Below are positions 26,501 to 39,057 of a stretch of DNA of 64,000 bases, piece by piece. Position 1 is the stretch's first letter. Each line of letters starts with the position of its first letter. This DNA comes from Chrysemys picta bellii (lineage: Eukaryota > Chordata > Testudines > Emydidae): the NCBI RefSeq assembly GCF_011386835.1, contig NC_088800.1:54217439-54281438 (forward strand). The letters are read 5' to 3'. The position numbers and the translations under genes were made by a program. The notes under the pieces are model-generated. The model searched no databases and was not told where the DNA came from. It saw only the letters and a list, made by a program, of their open reading frames with translations.

Positions 26501-27884
26501 CCACAGCCCTTGTTGGGAATCGGACACATTTCTGATGGCCTTTCTTCCCAAACCCCTTGTCACTTGAAATGACTTGCATGGCCACAGCAAATGATTGTTA
26601 GTCTAAGAAGGACTGTAGTTCAAAGCCCATCTCATCTGGCACAGTCTGATGACACAGCAGGCTCCTACCATCAATCTGACTGTCTCTGTTTTATGAAACA
26701 AAATGAACTTGATTAGAAACAAAATATAAAGTGTGACATGAGCGATGTGTCTCTGAGTTACAGGAAATGCATCAGGAATGAAAACAGGGAGCCTGAAGAT
26801 CTTTTAATTTTGCTAAAAAACCCAACATCCCTAAACCCACTGTTGTGTGCTTCTTTTTTAACAGGAATCTGGACAGACAGATTATAAAGAATTACATGCT
26901 GTAATATATTCCCAATTAGGTGTTCATGATAATGTGCATTTGGATAAAATTGTTGGTCCTGTACATCAACCCGTCTAATAAAATCAGTATTTTTCAAACA
27001 CATTCCACGGCTACATTTGCTTTGTTTGCCTTTCCACAGAGATGCTGAAACCATGGGCTTGCTTCTATTGAAGTCAATGGGAGTTTTGTAATTGGCTTCA
27101 AAGGGAGCAGGATTGAGCCCCATGCAGGAGAGCAGTGCTTATACAAAACCTGGGGAGGGAAGGAGAAAATCCCAGATTGCGCCCCTGAGTTCCAAAGGGA
27201 AGTGAAACGTTGCCCTCAGATGCACACAGGTGGCTCTGGTTGATGTGCATGCTGCTAGCAGAAAGCATGGAGCAGCGCCCAAGCTGGATGGGGAAATGAT
27301 GGTGGAATAGTGAAGCATCACAATGCCCAGCTTTCAGCCTTTCCCATACCATGATCCCATGTTACAAAAGAAGAACGTTTGGGGACCCACGCCCTCCCAG
27401 CGAGCCATAGAGAAGGGGAGAGCACTCTTCATAGTTCCCCACACATGGCATAGTGGAGCATCTTGGCATTAGGGGTGAGGCACTCCTCCAAACTCAGCTT
27501 CTACTGCATCACCTCTCCTGCAACCGTCTCAGGATGTGCTAAAAAGGGCATATCACCTAAACACAATCCAGCCTGCACAGTGCCCCACGCTCACCAGGGG
27601 AGAGCTCCCCCGTCATCTTCTCACTCTCCCTCACCCAATAACCCACTGCCAGGCCTCCTCTCCCTTTTGGGGCCTCACAGAAAAAATGGCTCATGCAGGA
27701 CATGGCTCACCTGGTACCACTCCAGTACAGGCCTATCGGTTAGGAATAAGAGGCATTCTTTAAGGACAAATTCAACCCACACTTTTCCCGTTAAGGTTTG
27801 CTCTGGACACTGCTGGGAGCTGTAGAGTCTGCAGAGGAAGGGCCATGGGCATCACTGGAGGCAGTTCAATGAAACTTCTGCTCA
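23516..27884. other. Intergenic; one weak ABCB-like relic
   Basis: No convincing gene. The frame at 24344-24586 contains ILFGLSQAVIFFVGIAMLF (about 24485-24541), which resembles a transmembrane segment of ABCB-type transporters; see findings. Pyrimidine-rich tracts occur at 25500-25640 and 25790-25990. A CTATTGAAGTCAATGGGAG motif of the dispersed type is at 27066-27084. Confidence 0.45.
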
Positions 27885-28621
27885 GTGGTGCAGCTGCGAT
27901 CAAAGCAGCTAACGGTATCAGGATGCATAAGGAATGGGATGGAAAATGCCTTCAATCAGTGCCGTGGCTTCGTGCAGCACTGGTCACCCCATCTCTCACA
28001 TGACAGGGCAGAACTAGAGGGGTTCAGAGCAGGGCGATGAGAATGACCAGGGGCCTGGAAAACCTCTCATGAAGAGAGATTGGAAAGGCTGGGATTGTTA
28101 CCTTAGAAAAGGGACAAATCATCATAAAAATCTGTGAAATAATGAATGGGCTAGACAAGGGAGATGAGGAACTTCTGTTCTCCCTGTCCTCTAACGCAAG
28201 AGCAAGGGGACAGTCAGGAGATTAAAAGGTGAGAAATTCAAACTCCAGAAAAGGAAATACTTTTCCCACACAACATGTGATTACACTGTAGTACTCACTG
28301 CCGCAGGAAGTCACTCAGACCAAGAATTTAACAAGATTGTAAAGGGGACTGGATATTTATATGCAGGCCATGAATATCCAGTTATTGTAATTAACGATGA
28401 CAAATACTGGAAGGGGTATTAAGCCTCACACTGCAGGGTTTACGTCAATCGCTAACTAGCAGAGACCATGTTGAGACACAGCTGGGGTGGGTCACAGATT
28501 ATCTCACATCTGCTACTGCGGGGCTCTTGCACCTTCTGATGCTGGCCGTGGTAGGAGAGAGGCTCCTGGTGTGGATGACCCTCGGGTCTGATCCAGCCTG
28601 GCTGGTCCTACATTGTTCTAA
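27885..28621 (+). mobile_element. Old CR1 LINE, 3' fragment
   Basis: Sense-strand remnant parallel to the end of the CR1 ORF and 3' UTR: CTGGTCACCCCATCTC, GAGAGATTGGAAAGGCTGGG, CACACAACATGTGATTACAC and GGGTCTGATCCAGCCTGGC, ending near TCCTACATTGTTCTA. It is more diverged than the copies at 11553 and 59115, so it probably belongs to an older subfamily. Confidence 0.75.
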
Positions 28622-28854
28622 AGATTTAGCCGCCAAACTGGGGGCCTAGTTGTCCTCTCGCTTATCCCAATTTTACGTGGATTCTTCCTAATCTACTACA
28701 TCCGGCTACATCTACAAGGAGCAAGGGGTGTGATTCCCAGCTTGTGTAGACATACTCACGCTAGCTCACATCAAACTAGGGTGCTAAAAATAGTAGGTGT
28801 AGTTGCAGTTGCATAGGCAGTAGTGAGTGGCGGTACAGGCTAGCTGTCCGGGTA

Positions 28855-29957
28855 TGTACTGTAGTGAGGCACAGTGCCTCCCTCTGAGCCTGAGCTCAAG
28901 GGACCATTACACTCTCCTGGTGGGTGGAGCTGGGCAAGCCCTGCCCCCCATGCCAGGAATATGGGGCAGGGCAGGAAGTAAAAAAGGAGGGCCCTGCAAC
29001 TCAGTTGAGCGGGAGCCAGGGAAGGAGACAGATGTTTCCACTGCTGCAGAACTCTGCAGCGCCCTGCCCCCAGAGGAGAGCAACCCAGGAGAGGAGCTGC
29101 TGGGACTGCCATCCACAGTGTACCCCAAGAAGATGGAGGACTCTTGGACTACGGAACCCTCAACCTGGACTGTGGTAGGAAGTAGCCCAGGCAAACCTAG
29201 GGTTACCATATTTTAATTTAAAAAAAGGAGGATACTTCATGGGGCCCCGCCCCTGCCCCAACTCCAGCACCGGCCCTGGCCGAGCACCGCTGGCCCCAAC
29301 GGCCCGGGCACTGTTGGCTCCGGTTCCGGTTCTGGCCAAGCAACTCTGGCCGAGCACTGCTGGCCCTAGCGGCTCGGGCACCCCCGGCCCTGGTCCCAGC
29401 GGCTCCAGCCCAGCTCAGCTCGGGCCCCGGCTCCAGCCGAGTGGCTCCAGCCCGGCACCGGCACCGGCCGAGCACCGCCGGCCCCAGCCCGGACCCAAGC
29501 CCCATGACCCCTCCCTCCCTATTTTCCCGGACATGTCCAGCTTTTTGGGATTTTCTCCTGGACGGGGATTTGAGGACCAAAAAGCCGGACATGTCCGGGA
29601 AAATCCGGACGTATGGTAACCCTAGGCAAACCAGACTTTAGTCCGGTTTTGTTACTAGAGCCCAAGTCAGCATGTTTTGGAGGGATCTCCACTGACCCAG
29701 TGGTGAAATCATCTGCCACTGTTAGGGCCCTGGGCTGGGACCCTACCCACTGCCACCAATCCCACCCCTGGGGTGGCAGCCTATCACCCCTAAGCCAAAA
29801 GGTCTGTGCTTTGTTTGTGGCTTGCGCCAGCCAGGAGACTGTGGGCCCAGACTGTGTGTTTGTGGGCTGCCTTAGCCAGGAGGCTTAGGCTAAAAGTCTG
29901 CTCCCTGCTCTGCCCGCCAGAGGGATAGACCGCTACCTGACTGTTGCCTGATGCCTC
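28855..29957 (+). repeat. LTR-like repeat, split by a hAT MITE
   Basis: Starts about TGTAGTGAGGCACAGTGCC and ends about GATGCCTCAACA, compatible with TG...CA termini. A CCACAATC-poor, purine-rich region with AAGTAAAAAAGGAGGG is a possible promoter stretch. Removing the hAT insertion at 29198-29624 leaves about 670 bases, a normal LTR length. No internal retroviral genes are present, so it could be a solo LTR. A TSD could not be resolved and the strand is a guess. Confidence 0.4.
29198..29624. mobile_element. hAT-type MITE, perfect TSD and 13-bp TIRs
   Basis: Starts TAGGGTTACCATA and ends TATGGTAACCCTA, perfect inverted repeats. Flanks GGCAAACC (29190-29197) and GGCAAACC (29625-29632) are identical 8-bp TSDs. 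The interior is GC-rich with repeated CCGAGCAC/GGCCCCAGC units and an inner fold CGGACATGTCC at about 29529-29539 and 29586-29597. No coding. It is nested inside the LTR-like repeat. Confidence 0.92.
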
Positions 29958-30110
29958 AACACACAGGGTTCAGATAGGTTTGTACTCGAAGCAGCTGCTA
30001 GCCCATACCACTGCTGCCTGTGCACTGTGGCTACACTAGCATTTTTAGCACGTTAGCTCCATGAGAACTAGCGTGAGTATGTCTTCATGAGCTGGGACTC
30101 GCCCCCGCCC

Positions 30111-33100
30111 CATCTGCAAGCGCAGACATACCCACTGTGTAAGAGGAGGATCACACCCTGCATGAAAAACAGAGGCACTTAGTCTGTGAACACATCTGTG
30201 CCTCGAATAAGACTCACCGGTGCCTCTGAGCTCTCTTGGGAGTCGGGGGGCGGGGGCGGGAAGAGGTCTGACTATTCTTGAGGCTGTGGTTAGCACACAA
30301 AAAGCAGGCCACACTGAAGTTGTTCTCCACCCATCACCATGATACTGAGCAGGTTCAGGTGCTCATCACAGGCAGAGTATGAGCTGCTGCAGACACAGAA
30401 ATCTGCCTTTGCAAAACAAAAGGGCTGGTCCCCCATCCATCTGGTCCCAAAAGAGCACACTAAGGTAATCACAGGCACACTGTGGCGACCCAGCAAGCCC
30501 CTTTGTCACGAGGACTAAATGTGACACAGGGTGCGTCTATCAGAGGCACCAGTTCTGCCTGACAGGGTGAGACTGGCCCCCGCCCCCTTTGACATCCAGC
30601 TGACGTGTAGGTGAATGGCCCTTCGGCTGGAGCGTGAGTCTCGTTACTACAGTCTGCCTCGTGAGAAATGTCAGGCGGTAATCCTAGAAAGGGGCTGCGA
30701 TGGTCACACAGGTGGGGAAAAATTAAGGGAGGCCTCAGAGGCCAATTAAACCCCCTGGTTACACCCAGGCCTGGTGGAGGAGGAGAGAGGTGGTTCTATA
30801 GGAGTCTGGCGCAGAAGGAAGTGGCAGGGAGAGGGAAGGACTCTGCTCTTGGTACTAGAGGGTGAAGTGTGAGGGAGGAAGCCAGAGTTGGCCCTGGGAT
30901 CCTCACCTGGGTAGATGAGTCTGGGAGGAGGCCAGGAGAGACAAGGAGCTGCTCCTGGGCTGGAGCAAGCTCAGGTGGTGAGGAGCCTTGATAAAAGGGC
31001 AGGATCTAGACTTCCAATGAGAGAGAGCCTGGGGGGGGAGGGGGCTCCACTGAGGAACCGAGTGAGGCCCACCTCAGAGGATGGAAGTTCAGGTCTAAGG
31101 AGGACAGCAGAGGGGGACAGTTTGTACTTTCGATTTGGGATTGTGTTGGGGAACACCGGGAGGGTGTCATGTCTTGGCCCTGAAGGAAGGGTGAACGTAG
31201 AAAAACTGTGGGGGGGAAGGCCTGAAAAAAAGGCTGTGGTAGGAAGCAGTCCAGGCAGGTAGCAGCAAGGTGTCTCACAGAGCAGACCGTGGCTGCTGGC
31301 TGTAGAGTCCCTGGCCTGGAGCCTGGTGGAGAGGGAGGGCCTGAGGTCCTTACCAGCCATGGGGGAAGAGGGCGTGAGGCCCTGAGAAAGGGATAAAGGT
31401 GACTGAAAGCCCTGAGACCAGAGGGTGTAGGGACACGGGGCCCAGAGTTGCAACCAAAGACCTGACATAAGGCGGTGAGCAATTGCTGTGAGCCTAGTAG
31501 TATCTCTGGATCTACGCAGGATTAGATGCATCACGGCTGTGACTCTTAGTCACATGCACAGGATTAAACTGGTCACCAGATTAGGAGCAGGAAGGATTCC
31601 CCCTCCCCCCTGGGGCAGATTGTCAAGGCTCCTGGGGATTTTCCCCTCCCTTAGAGCAGGAATCCCTATCATGATGAGGGTGGGGAATCTCAAAGACAAA
31701 TGCCCCACAACTGCCCAGAGCCCAGGGCTTTCTGTACGTTGTTCCTTCATCGTCTCCATTTCCACGTGTGAGTGGATTTGCACTATTCTGTTCATGGATG
31801 GCAGAGCCATTCTGCGGATGGCAAGGCTGGCTCACTGCTGCCGTGGCACACGGCTTCTGCAAGTGCCACCCCCACCACTGCTGTCAGAAGTCACAATGGG
31901 AATGTAGGTTCCCGTAGCACCTTTCAGCCCGAAGGACAACCTTGATGTAGGTCCCTACGGTAGCACTTAAGTCCAGCGTCATGGGGAACTTTTCTCTCCG
32001 AGCTCAGAAGCAATTTTTCTTGACAGAAACGCTACACACGCCCAGGTGCTGTCTACGTCATTCAATACAGTAGATGTCTGAGGAAAGCAGCCAGCTATCC
32101 ACACTTCTGCAGCCCTGCCTGGCTTTTGTCCGGTGCCACCAGCTTCCAGGCCCCTTCTCTAGCTTCCCAGCCATCCCTGCAGAGACTTTGATGTTTGGCC
32201 AGCTGCCAAAGGGAGCGAGGCAGGTTGCTCACATTATTACCCCCACCTCCTTCTCTGCTAGCCAATCATGCTGCCTCCCTGCCCCCAATTCCTTCCCTCT
32301 CCGCCAAAGAGACAACCAGCAGGGGAGGTGGAAAATGGAGGGGAGGCAAGGGGAGGGGAGGAGAGGGGGAGAATTGAGGGAGGGTAGAGGTGAGGGAACT
32401 GATGTGTTTGTGTAGGAATAATTAATGGATCTGGGGAGCAATGATGGTTGCATGGTGTGGAGTTCACTGTAAATTTTGTATGAAATTTGCTTATATAAAT
32501 GTAATGCAAATTTTCCTTGGGCTTTTTGCTGGCCTGGTGGAAGCAGGTCAGCCCTGCAGTTGTGCCTGGATCCTTAGAACAACGGCATCATTAGTTCAGT
32601 AACACAAGGAACAATGCACGCACATTAGAATTCAGTTATCCAGCAGCATGCCAGCACGTTGTGACAGGAATAGACCACTTCACATGCCCCTCCCACCAAA
32701 ATGCAGCCAGCTCTGGGATGGAAGGCAACAACTCTTTAACAGTGCATGGGAACAGTACAGAACCGTTTAGGACAGGAAATGAAGGATACAGAAACCAATA
32801 GAAGCTACAGGGGAAATTTTAAGGAGGCAGAATGTAATTACCAATGCTGGAGTTTGGCCAGGACATGCGGGTTAACTTCTGACTCCTGCTAAAAGTACCC
32901 TGAGACCTAAAGTGCCCCTAGCCACCAGTACCTCAGTTTTACATCTCTTCTGAAAGACCTCCCCTTCATTACTTCAGTACTGACTCAGCAGGAAAAGCAC
33001 CACCTACAGAGATGCTAGCACCATTTCCTTCACCAGCTGGGTTTTCTCCTATCCAATACGGACTGGGCAAGACCTTGCTTAGGGCGCAGTCTCACCCTTA

Positions 33101-34650
33101 CCCGTGGAGAGAGGAGTGGTACGGACTGCCCAAAGCCCTCCTTCTGGTGCAGGATAGGATAGCCCAGGCAGACTGGGACTCGCTCACTGCTACATCGGCT
33201 GCCCACTTAGCACAGGTAGCTGTATGAACACACACGCCTCAGTAATTCCCTGGAAGCCCAGCAGAACCACAATATGTGGTAATAGTGACCAATATTAGCT
33301 AGTTCCCTGAGAATCACAGCCTCAGTTGGGGCTGTTGATCACAAAGCCGGTCCAGATGCTAAAGACAGGCCATAGGAAATAAAGCTGGGGGCTTCCTTAA
33401 TGGCAAACAAGGAGTGCAAGGTTTCTTGGATTCATTTCTAATCAAGTGGCCTCTGGGCTCCTTTCCTTCCGCAGCCTCTACCTCTACCCAGAGGGTGTGT
33501 TAGCTCTTTGGGGCAAGACCTGCCTTTCTGGCCTGTGTTTGTACCGCACCTGGAGCAATGAGGTCCGGGCCCATAACAAGGGCTCCAAAGCACTACCATA
33601 ACACAATGAAATAAAAATAAGAATAAAATTAAAAATGGGAATCCATTCTGCAGAGTTACGCAATTCAGGCCTTCCCCCAGCAGAGGGCAGCACTTCTATG
33701 TACAGTACTTACTATTAGGAAAAAATGCTTGGGAAGAAAAATCCTCCAGGAGCTGCCCAGCGACTTCCCTCTCAGGTGTACCCAAGTCTCTAGGGCAGTG
33801 AGTCGCTGTTTTCACTATTTACTTTAAGCCCATCTGGTGCATTAGTTAGGATACAGAGATGATTCCCCTTCTCTATCCCATTGGACAGATCTTCCCAAGA
33901 CACTGACTATGGAGAAAGAAAGATGAAGACTCTCTCACTGTCCCCCTGGGGTTCCAGCACGAGCCAGGGCCCTACCACGGACGGTTCAGATCCCCCCACT
34001 GAGGGTCTGATAATAGACTCCAGGGAAAAGCACAGGTGGTTGGTAACCCCAGTGATCTCACTCAAGCTGAGTCATCGCTAGAGGCCCACAGATTCTTCTG
34101 CAGGAAGCACGACAGCCCCTCATGACTCAGAGTCCCTGCAGAGAGTTGTGGGGCTGGTTAGATCAATCAACAGCAGCTCGCCCGTGTGCTGAATGGGATT
34201 TCGCTTTGGTTACTCACAGTGGGGCTGAGAGATTTGCTCCTTCCCTCCCCCCTCTTTTTAAATCTCAGTTTTTCCCACCTCCTAATCAGACCTGGTGGCC
34301 TCAGTGGCCATTCAGCCAGTTTACCCCATGCCATGCACTCTGCTATGTGACCTCGTGCAAGTGGCTTTGAACCAGATTGTACCTGACCCTGCATTGGTGC
34401 CTCAGAGGGCAGTGGATGTGAGCATTCTAGCCCGTGCATGCCTCCCATAGCAGCTGGGCATGGTCTCGGACATCTCCCGAGTGCAGCGACAGTGTGTTCA
34501 GACAGCCTGATGAAGATGAGTGCCTCTGAAAAACAAGACCATTAGTGCCTCTGAGAGCGCAAGACACACCAGAGGGAACGTGCGCAGGGTAGGCCAACAG
34601 CCCCTCCCCTGTGCATTGGCTTTGCACAGAGAGAGGACATGTAGCACCAC
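30111..34650. other. Intergenic, G+A-rich patches
   Basis: No gene recognised. 30600-31480 is GAGG/AGGCC-rich with many chance frames. A purine run (GGGGAGGGGAGGAGAGGG type) lies at 32335-32395. At 33495-33640 there is a sequence (GCTCTTTGGGGCAAGACC ... AATAAAAATAAG) resembling the tail of an old LINE or SINE. Nothing supports an exon. Confidence 0.45.
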
Positions 34651-34888
34651 TAGGGTGCCACCTGGCCGGTTTTCATCCAGCCAGTCCAGGTTTCAGCTTA
34701 TGTGCTCAGATGCCATTTGACAAGCCCTGATGTCTGTTTTTTTTTAATCTGAGTGGGAAGAGGTGGAGCAGAGATGAGATCTTGGGGGAAGAGGCGGAGC
34801 AGGGGGCAGGGCCTTAGGGAGAAGAGGTAGGGCAGGTGGCGGGGCCTCAGGGGTCTGGTTACCAGTCATTAGAAAGATGGCAACCTTA
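34651..34888. mobile_element. Probable hAT-type MITE
   Basis: Starts TAGGGTGCCACCTGGCCGG and ends AAAGATGGCAACCTTA, with imperfectly inverted ends and internal GGGAAGAGGTGGAGCAGG-type units. AGCACCAC to the left and AGCACTAC to the right are similar, but the right one is offset by 4 bases, so the TSD is unproven. Confidence 0.5.
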
Positions 34889-34927
34889 GTGCAGCACTAC
34901 TCTAAGGGAGAGGCCAACAGGTGCCAT

Positions 34928-35056
34928 TAGGGTGACCAGACAGCAAATGTGAAAAATCGGGATGGGGGTGGGGGTGGGGGGTAATAGGAGCCTATATAAG
35001 AAAAAGACCCAAAAATCGGGACTGTCTCTATAAAATCAGGATATTTGGTCACTCTG
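34928..35056. mobile_element. Short hAT-type MITE, perfect 8-bp TSD
   Basis: 129 bases starting TAGGGTGACCAGACAGC and ending ATATTTGGTCACTCTG. Flanks GGTGCCAT (34920-34927) and GGTGCCAT (35057-35064) are identical. Internal AAATCGGGA units occur in both orientations. Its TAGGG start groups it with 29198-29624 and 1465-2110. Confidence 0.88.
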
Positions 35057-35064
35057 GGTGCCAT

Positions 35065-37132
35065 TGTCCTGAGCGTCTGAAAGCTCTGGAAGGTTTGTGC
35101 AGCTCCACACTACCTCCAAGGCAGGGCTGGGCCTCTGGGGATATAACTGAGCGGGAAAGCTACAGTTTGGGCCTTCGCTAGAACTTCTGGTGAGCAACCC
35201 ACAGGCCAAGAGTTAGTACTGACCTCACTGGGTGAATGATTTCAAATATGAAATAAATTCAAGAAAACCGTGAACTGTTCAGGGCAGAAGTGTTGACTGC
35301 TCAGCTCTGTTTGTGTGATAACGGTCCTGGCAGCCTCCCCCCCATCTATGCTGAGAGCTCATCATACCCCAAGCTCAGCAGCAGCAGACCTGGTCATTCC
35401 TTAGATGGGAAAACGCCAAGGAAGACCTGGGTGGTACAAGCAATGAAGCTGGTAATTCAATAGGTGGCATTAGTTCCTCTGAGTCATTACTGAACGAGTG
35501 CCCCCACCTGGTGACAATGGTGCTGTGCAGCTGAGAGTGCCATATTTCAGAAGAGACGTGACACTGATGGACTGACCCCTTGTGGTCAGTAAAGATGCCC
35601 TGGCACTTTTCATTGGAGGTTAATAATGCTTGCGTCTTGGCCAGGTTCTAACTGGTTACAACCTTGAAATGGAGTGAGATCTCACCCTGAAGTATTATAT
35701 GGCTGAGGACTAGAGCAGAGGAATAATTCCACATTAGGTTTTATCCTTATGTTGTTCGACACTGGAAAGTCTCAGCTTTCTTCCACCCAGAGCAAAGGGG
35801 TTACAAATGCTAGTAATCCTGCTGGGCACGGAACAGACAGTTCTGGCTGGTGGTTAGCACTTTGTTTCTAGCAGCACCTTCACTGCAGCAGGCACTTTCA
35901 AGCATAATAGCAGCCAGGGTCCTTGCCCCAAAGAGTTTGCAGTCCTAAGTGGGGAGAAGTCTGTGGATTGCAGGAAATGCCCCTTTATGGAATACATCCT
36001 GTGCTATGGGCCTTGTGTTGAACAGCTCTGCTGAGCCCTGATTCCAATATGCAATGAGGTTAGATTCTCTTGTGAAACTGGGATAATTAGGAGTTAGGGT
36101 TTCACCCAGTTAAAGACAAGCTGTTTTTATTACACCTGTTAAAATAGGTCACGTATGTAGCCTTACAGTTCTTGTCAATGTCTCTAATTTCTAGGGGCAC
36201 AAATACTCCAGCAGCTCGTTTTGAAGCTGTAGATAGAATTCCAAATCTGCTAAGGGCTGCCGAGGAAGGTGCTGCAGGGAGCAGGACGAGGAGGGAAAAT
36301 GTGGGAGTGGATTCTTGATTTTTTTTCTCACTGGAAACATCAGGTCAATGCTTCCTGATGAAAGATACATGCTCCACCTCAAGTTATACCGTATAAAAAC
36401 CATGTGCTTTCATTAGCAGGTGAATAACGTATTCATGTCTTCCATTGCAAAAGTGCCTACAATAAACTGAACACTAGAGTCACTTCATTCACAGCAAAAT
36501 CACAGCTTTTTGGGGGGTCAGCCACAGAAGCCAATGTCAATGCGCAGCCACACTAAACAACAGAGACCTGATCTTGCAAGCTCTTCCCCAAGCAATAGAT
36601 CCTAGGGAAGTCAGTGGAACTGTGCTAATGAGGACTGCTTGTTAAAGGATTCATTTACATGAGCAATGACTGACAGCAGCAAGCCCCAAGTCAGGACAGG
36701 CAGCGAGGGAGAATCCCAGAGCCAGTTGAAACAGGGGAAATGTAGAGAAGCAGATTAGCAAAGAAATGAGCCTGAAACATAAATTTGCCATTCATTTTCC
36801 AGGCTACACCCTAGAGTCTCCGGCACTTCCTAGAACTATTTTGCAGGGCAAGCAAGAGGGAGAGATATGGAGAAAGTGGGAGGGACATAGGGAAGTTCCA
36901 GAGAGGTCAGAATGAGACCCCCCCCAACTAAGTACCCGCAGGGAGAACTAACCATGCTAACACCCCGCATGCTCTTCATTCCATTCTGGACCAATCAGGT
37001 CTTGCTGCCTTTATTTCATGCATGGAGCCGATGCTGCAATGTAATGCAATCCATTGGCCTTTCACTTACGTGCTGTACACAACTGGGTATACAAAATAAA
37101 AATCCAAAACATATAAGCCTAGCTCCAGTCCT
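35065..37132. other. Intergenic; possible ancient repeat at 35465-35680
   Basis: No gene. The stretch 35465-35680 (ACCCCTTGTGGTCAGTAAAG, CCTGGCACTTTTCATTGG) resembles a conserved old amniote interspersed repeat, class unknown. 35870-35945 (CCTTGCCCCAAAGAGTTTGC) resembles a MIR/L2-like tail in antisense. Confidence 0.4.
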
Positions 37133-37330
37133 GGGTGGGGATAGCTCAGTGGTTTGAGCACTGGCCTGCTAAACCCAAGGTTGTGAGCTCCCTCCTTGAG
37201 GGGGCCACTTAGGGATCTGGGGCAAAATCAGTACTTGGTCCTGCTAGTGAAGGGAGGGGGCTGGACTCAATTACCTTTCAAGGTCCATTCTAGGAGACAG
37301 GATATCTCCATTAACTTAAAAAAAAATATT
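37133..37330 (+). repeat. Turtle tRNA-derived polymerase III SINE
   Basis: The tRNA-like head GGGGATAGCTCAGTGGTTTG carries a good A box, and GGTTGTGAGCTCC is a degraded B box. The body follows with GAGGGGGCCACTTAGGGATC, TGGGGCAAAATCAGTAC and GGGGGCTGGACTCAATTACC, ending in an A-rich tail near 37316-37325. This head-plus-body is the classical turtle/tortoise SINE and is the best lineage marker in the window. It is not a functional tRNA gene: the acceptor stem and 3' half are missing. Confidence 0.85.
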
Positions 37331-39052
37331 TTTTTAATTTATCTCCAGGGAGGGCTGCAGAGTTACCCCACTTACACCAGGGCTTGATTTGGGCCATTGG
37401 GTATTTTAAAATCGTTTTCAGTTGCCCATATTACTTTACTCTAGTTTAAAACAATAAAGCTATATTCCTTTGTGGAATAACTCACAGGAGGTAGAGCAAT
37501 TGCCACAGGATAACAGCAGGTTTCAGGCACTGGAGGCTTTGGCCATGTGCCATCACTATAGACGAGGGACATGTAGTTACATCTCACAGCCACCACACAC
37601 CCTGTTGTGCGTTATCCCTTACATAACACTCTCCAAGGCGTATTGTTTTCACATAATCCCAAATGTGAGTCGAAAAGGGAAAGTGACAGAATTGTGTCAC
37701 ATGAGTTGCAGCCCTTGCTGTGACTCTTTGATTTTACCTCCCAATCAACCTACATGAGACCGAGTTGTAGCACACTTTGCTGCCAAGCAGGAAAACCTGG
37801 GTTTGGTTCCTAGAGTTAGGTTGGTTCCTACTGTTGGCTGGTCACTTGTTCGCAGCCTGGGCCGAGCATGTGTTGGTGCAGTAGGGGAGAGAAGGCATCG
37901 TGTTGCCCAGTTACGGAGTGGCACTCCTTAAATATGGAGGTGGATGGAGGCAGAGGGAAACCTGGTTGGGAAGGATGGAAAGCCTTGAGCAGAGTGGAGC
38001 TAGCAAAGGAGAGGAAGTGGGAGGCAGAGGAGGCCTGAAACCTGGAATGGCAGGGGCAGGCAGGGCTCCCCTCATGGAGGCTTTTTTATAACATACTCTG
38101 GACGCAAACATTATAGCCTCACTGTTTCTGATTGTAATGTCATTTGGTTTATTATTTGTTAGTGCCGTATTCAATAACCCAGTAGATAATAAATAAAAAC
38201 ACTTAACAATGATACCTGGCACTGTACACTTACCAGTCTAGGTTCAATCCTGCAATGTGCTGAATATTAGAGTGCTTGCTCTGCGCATCTATGCACCTTG
38301 TTAGTTAATAAATGAGGTGCCAGTAGGAGCAGTCAAGAACATGCAGCAGAGTTCCTGGGGGTTTTCAGGACCAATAGATGTTGATGTAAATGGCACCCAC
38401 TCAGTGCTCTGTCCCCCTCTAAGACACAGTGCTGGATGAGCCTGTTACAGCCTTTCTGCTCAAGACTGTAGAGGTTCATGCTTTAGGATCTAGAGGTTCA
38501 ATCCCTGCTCCTGATGACTCAATGCTGTGCACTGCAAATGACTTCCTCTGGCTGCTCTTTACATCAGCTCTTAACTGTGAACTCTCTCGTGCTAAGTGCC
38601 CTTACTTCCCACTGAAGTCAGTCAGTGGGAGTTGAGGTGCTCAGCACCACACAAAAGTAAGTGTTCAACTTCTTCCAGGATAATACCCTCTATGCACATT
38701 GACTACTGGATCATACCAGCTCTCCCCATGCAGCCAGGGATAATCCACTCTCTCTCTGATGGGGGAAGCACACCTCTGTCCCAAAAGTCTCTGCTGCACA
38801 GCAGCATTCTGCAGTGTTACCGGTAGATCCTGCACTCCAAGAGGAAAGCCAATGATGTGAAAATGACCACAGACTGCAAGGGTCATCGTGACTAATGTAT
38901 GGGAGTTAGACCCATGCAGGCTTCCACACTGAGTTGCTGACACTCACCGTATGATACCCTCAGCTATTGGGTTTCAGATCACAGACACACACACAATTTT
39001 TATTAGAAGTCAAAGTGCATTTGTGCATGTTCCACCCATGTGACTTCTTTGT
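37331..39052. other. Intergenic, no recognised gene
   Basis: No gene. A possible SINE B box (GGTTCAATCCCTGCTCCTG) at about 38496-38514 and CACTGAAGTCAGTCAGTGGG (dispersed motif) at 38611-38630. Nothing else. Confidence 0.45.
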
Positions 39053-39057
39053 CTCAG

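Larger units (their letters stand above)
28733..30110. mobile_element. Fold-back MITE split by an LTR-like insertion
   Basis: The left half (28733-28854) starts TTCCCAGCTTGTGTAGACAT and contains ACTCACGCTAGCT and GTGCTAAAAATAG. The right half (about 29958-30110) contains the reverse complement of these (CATTTTTAGCACGTTAGCT, ACTAGCGTGAGTATGTCTTC) and ends GAGCTGGGACTC. The two halves thus form the arms of one inverted-repeat element. The intervening 1.1 kb is unrelated and is described separately. Confidence 0.65.

Noticed and set aside
29239..29619. 126-codon Pro/Ser-rich + strand frame
   Set aside because: Lies wholly in the hAT MITE 29198-29624.
30600..31480. Overlapping open frames suggesting a gene
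   Set aside because: Frames open on both strands in GAGG-rich sequence, with no conserved motif or splice structure.
37133..37210. tRNA gene
   Set aside because: The head resembles a tRNA 5' half, but the B box is degraded and the 3' half and acceptor stem are replaced by SINE body.
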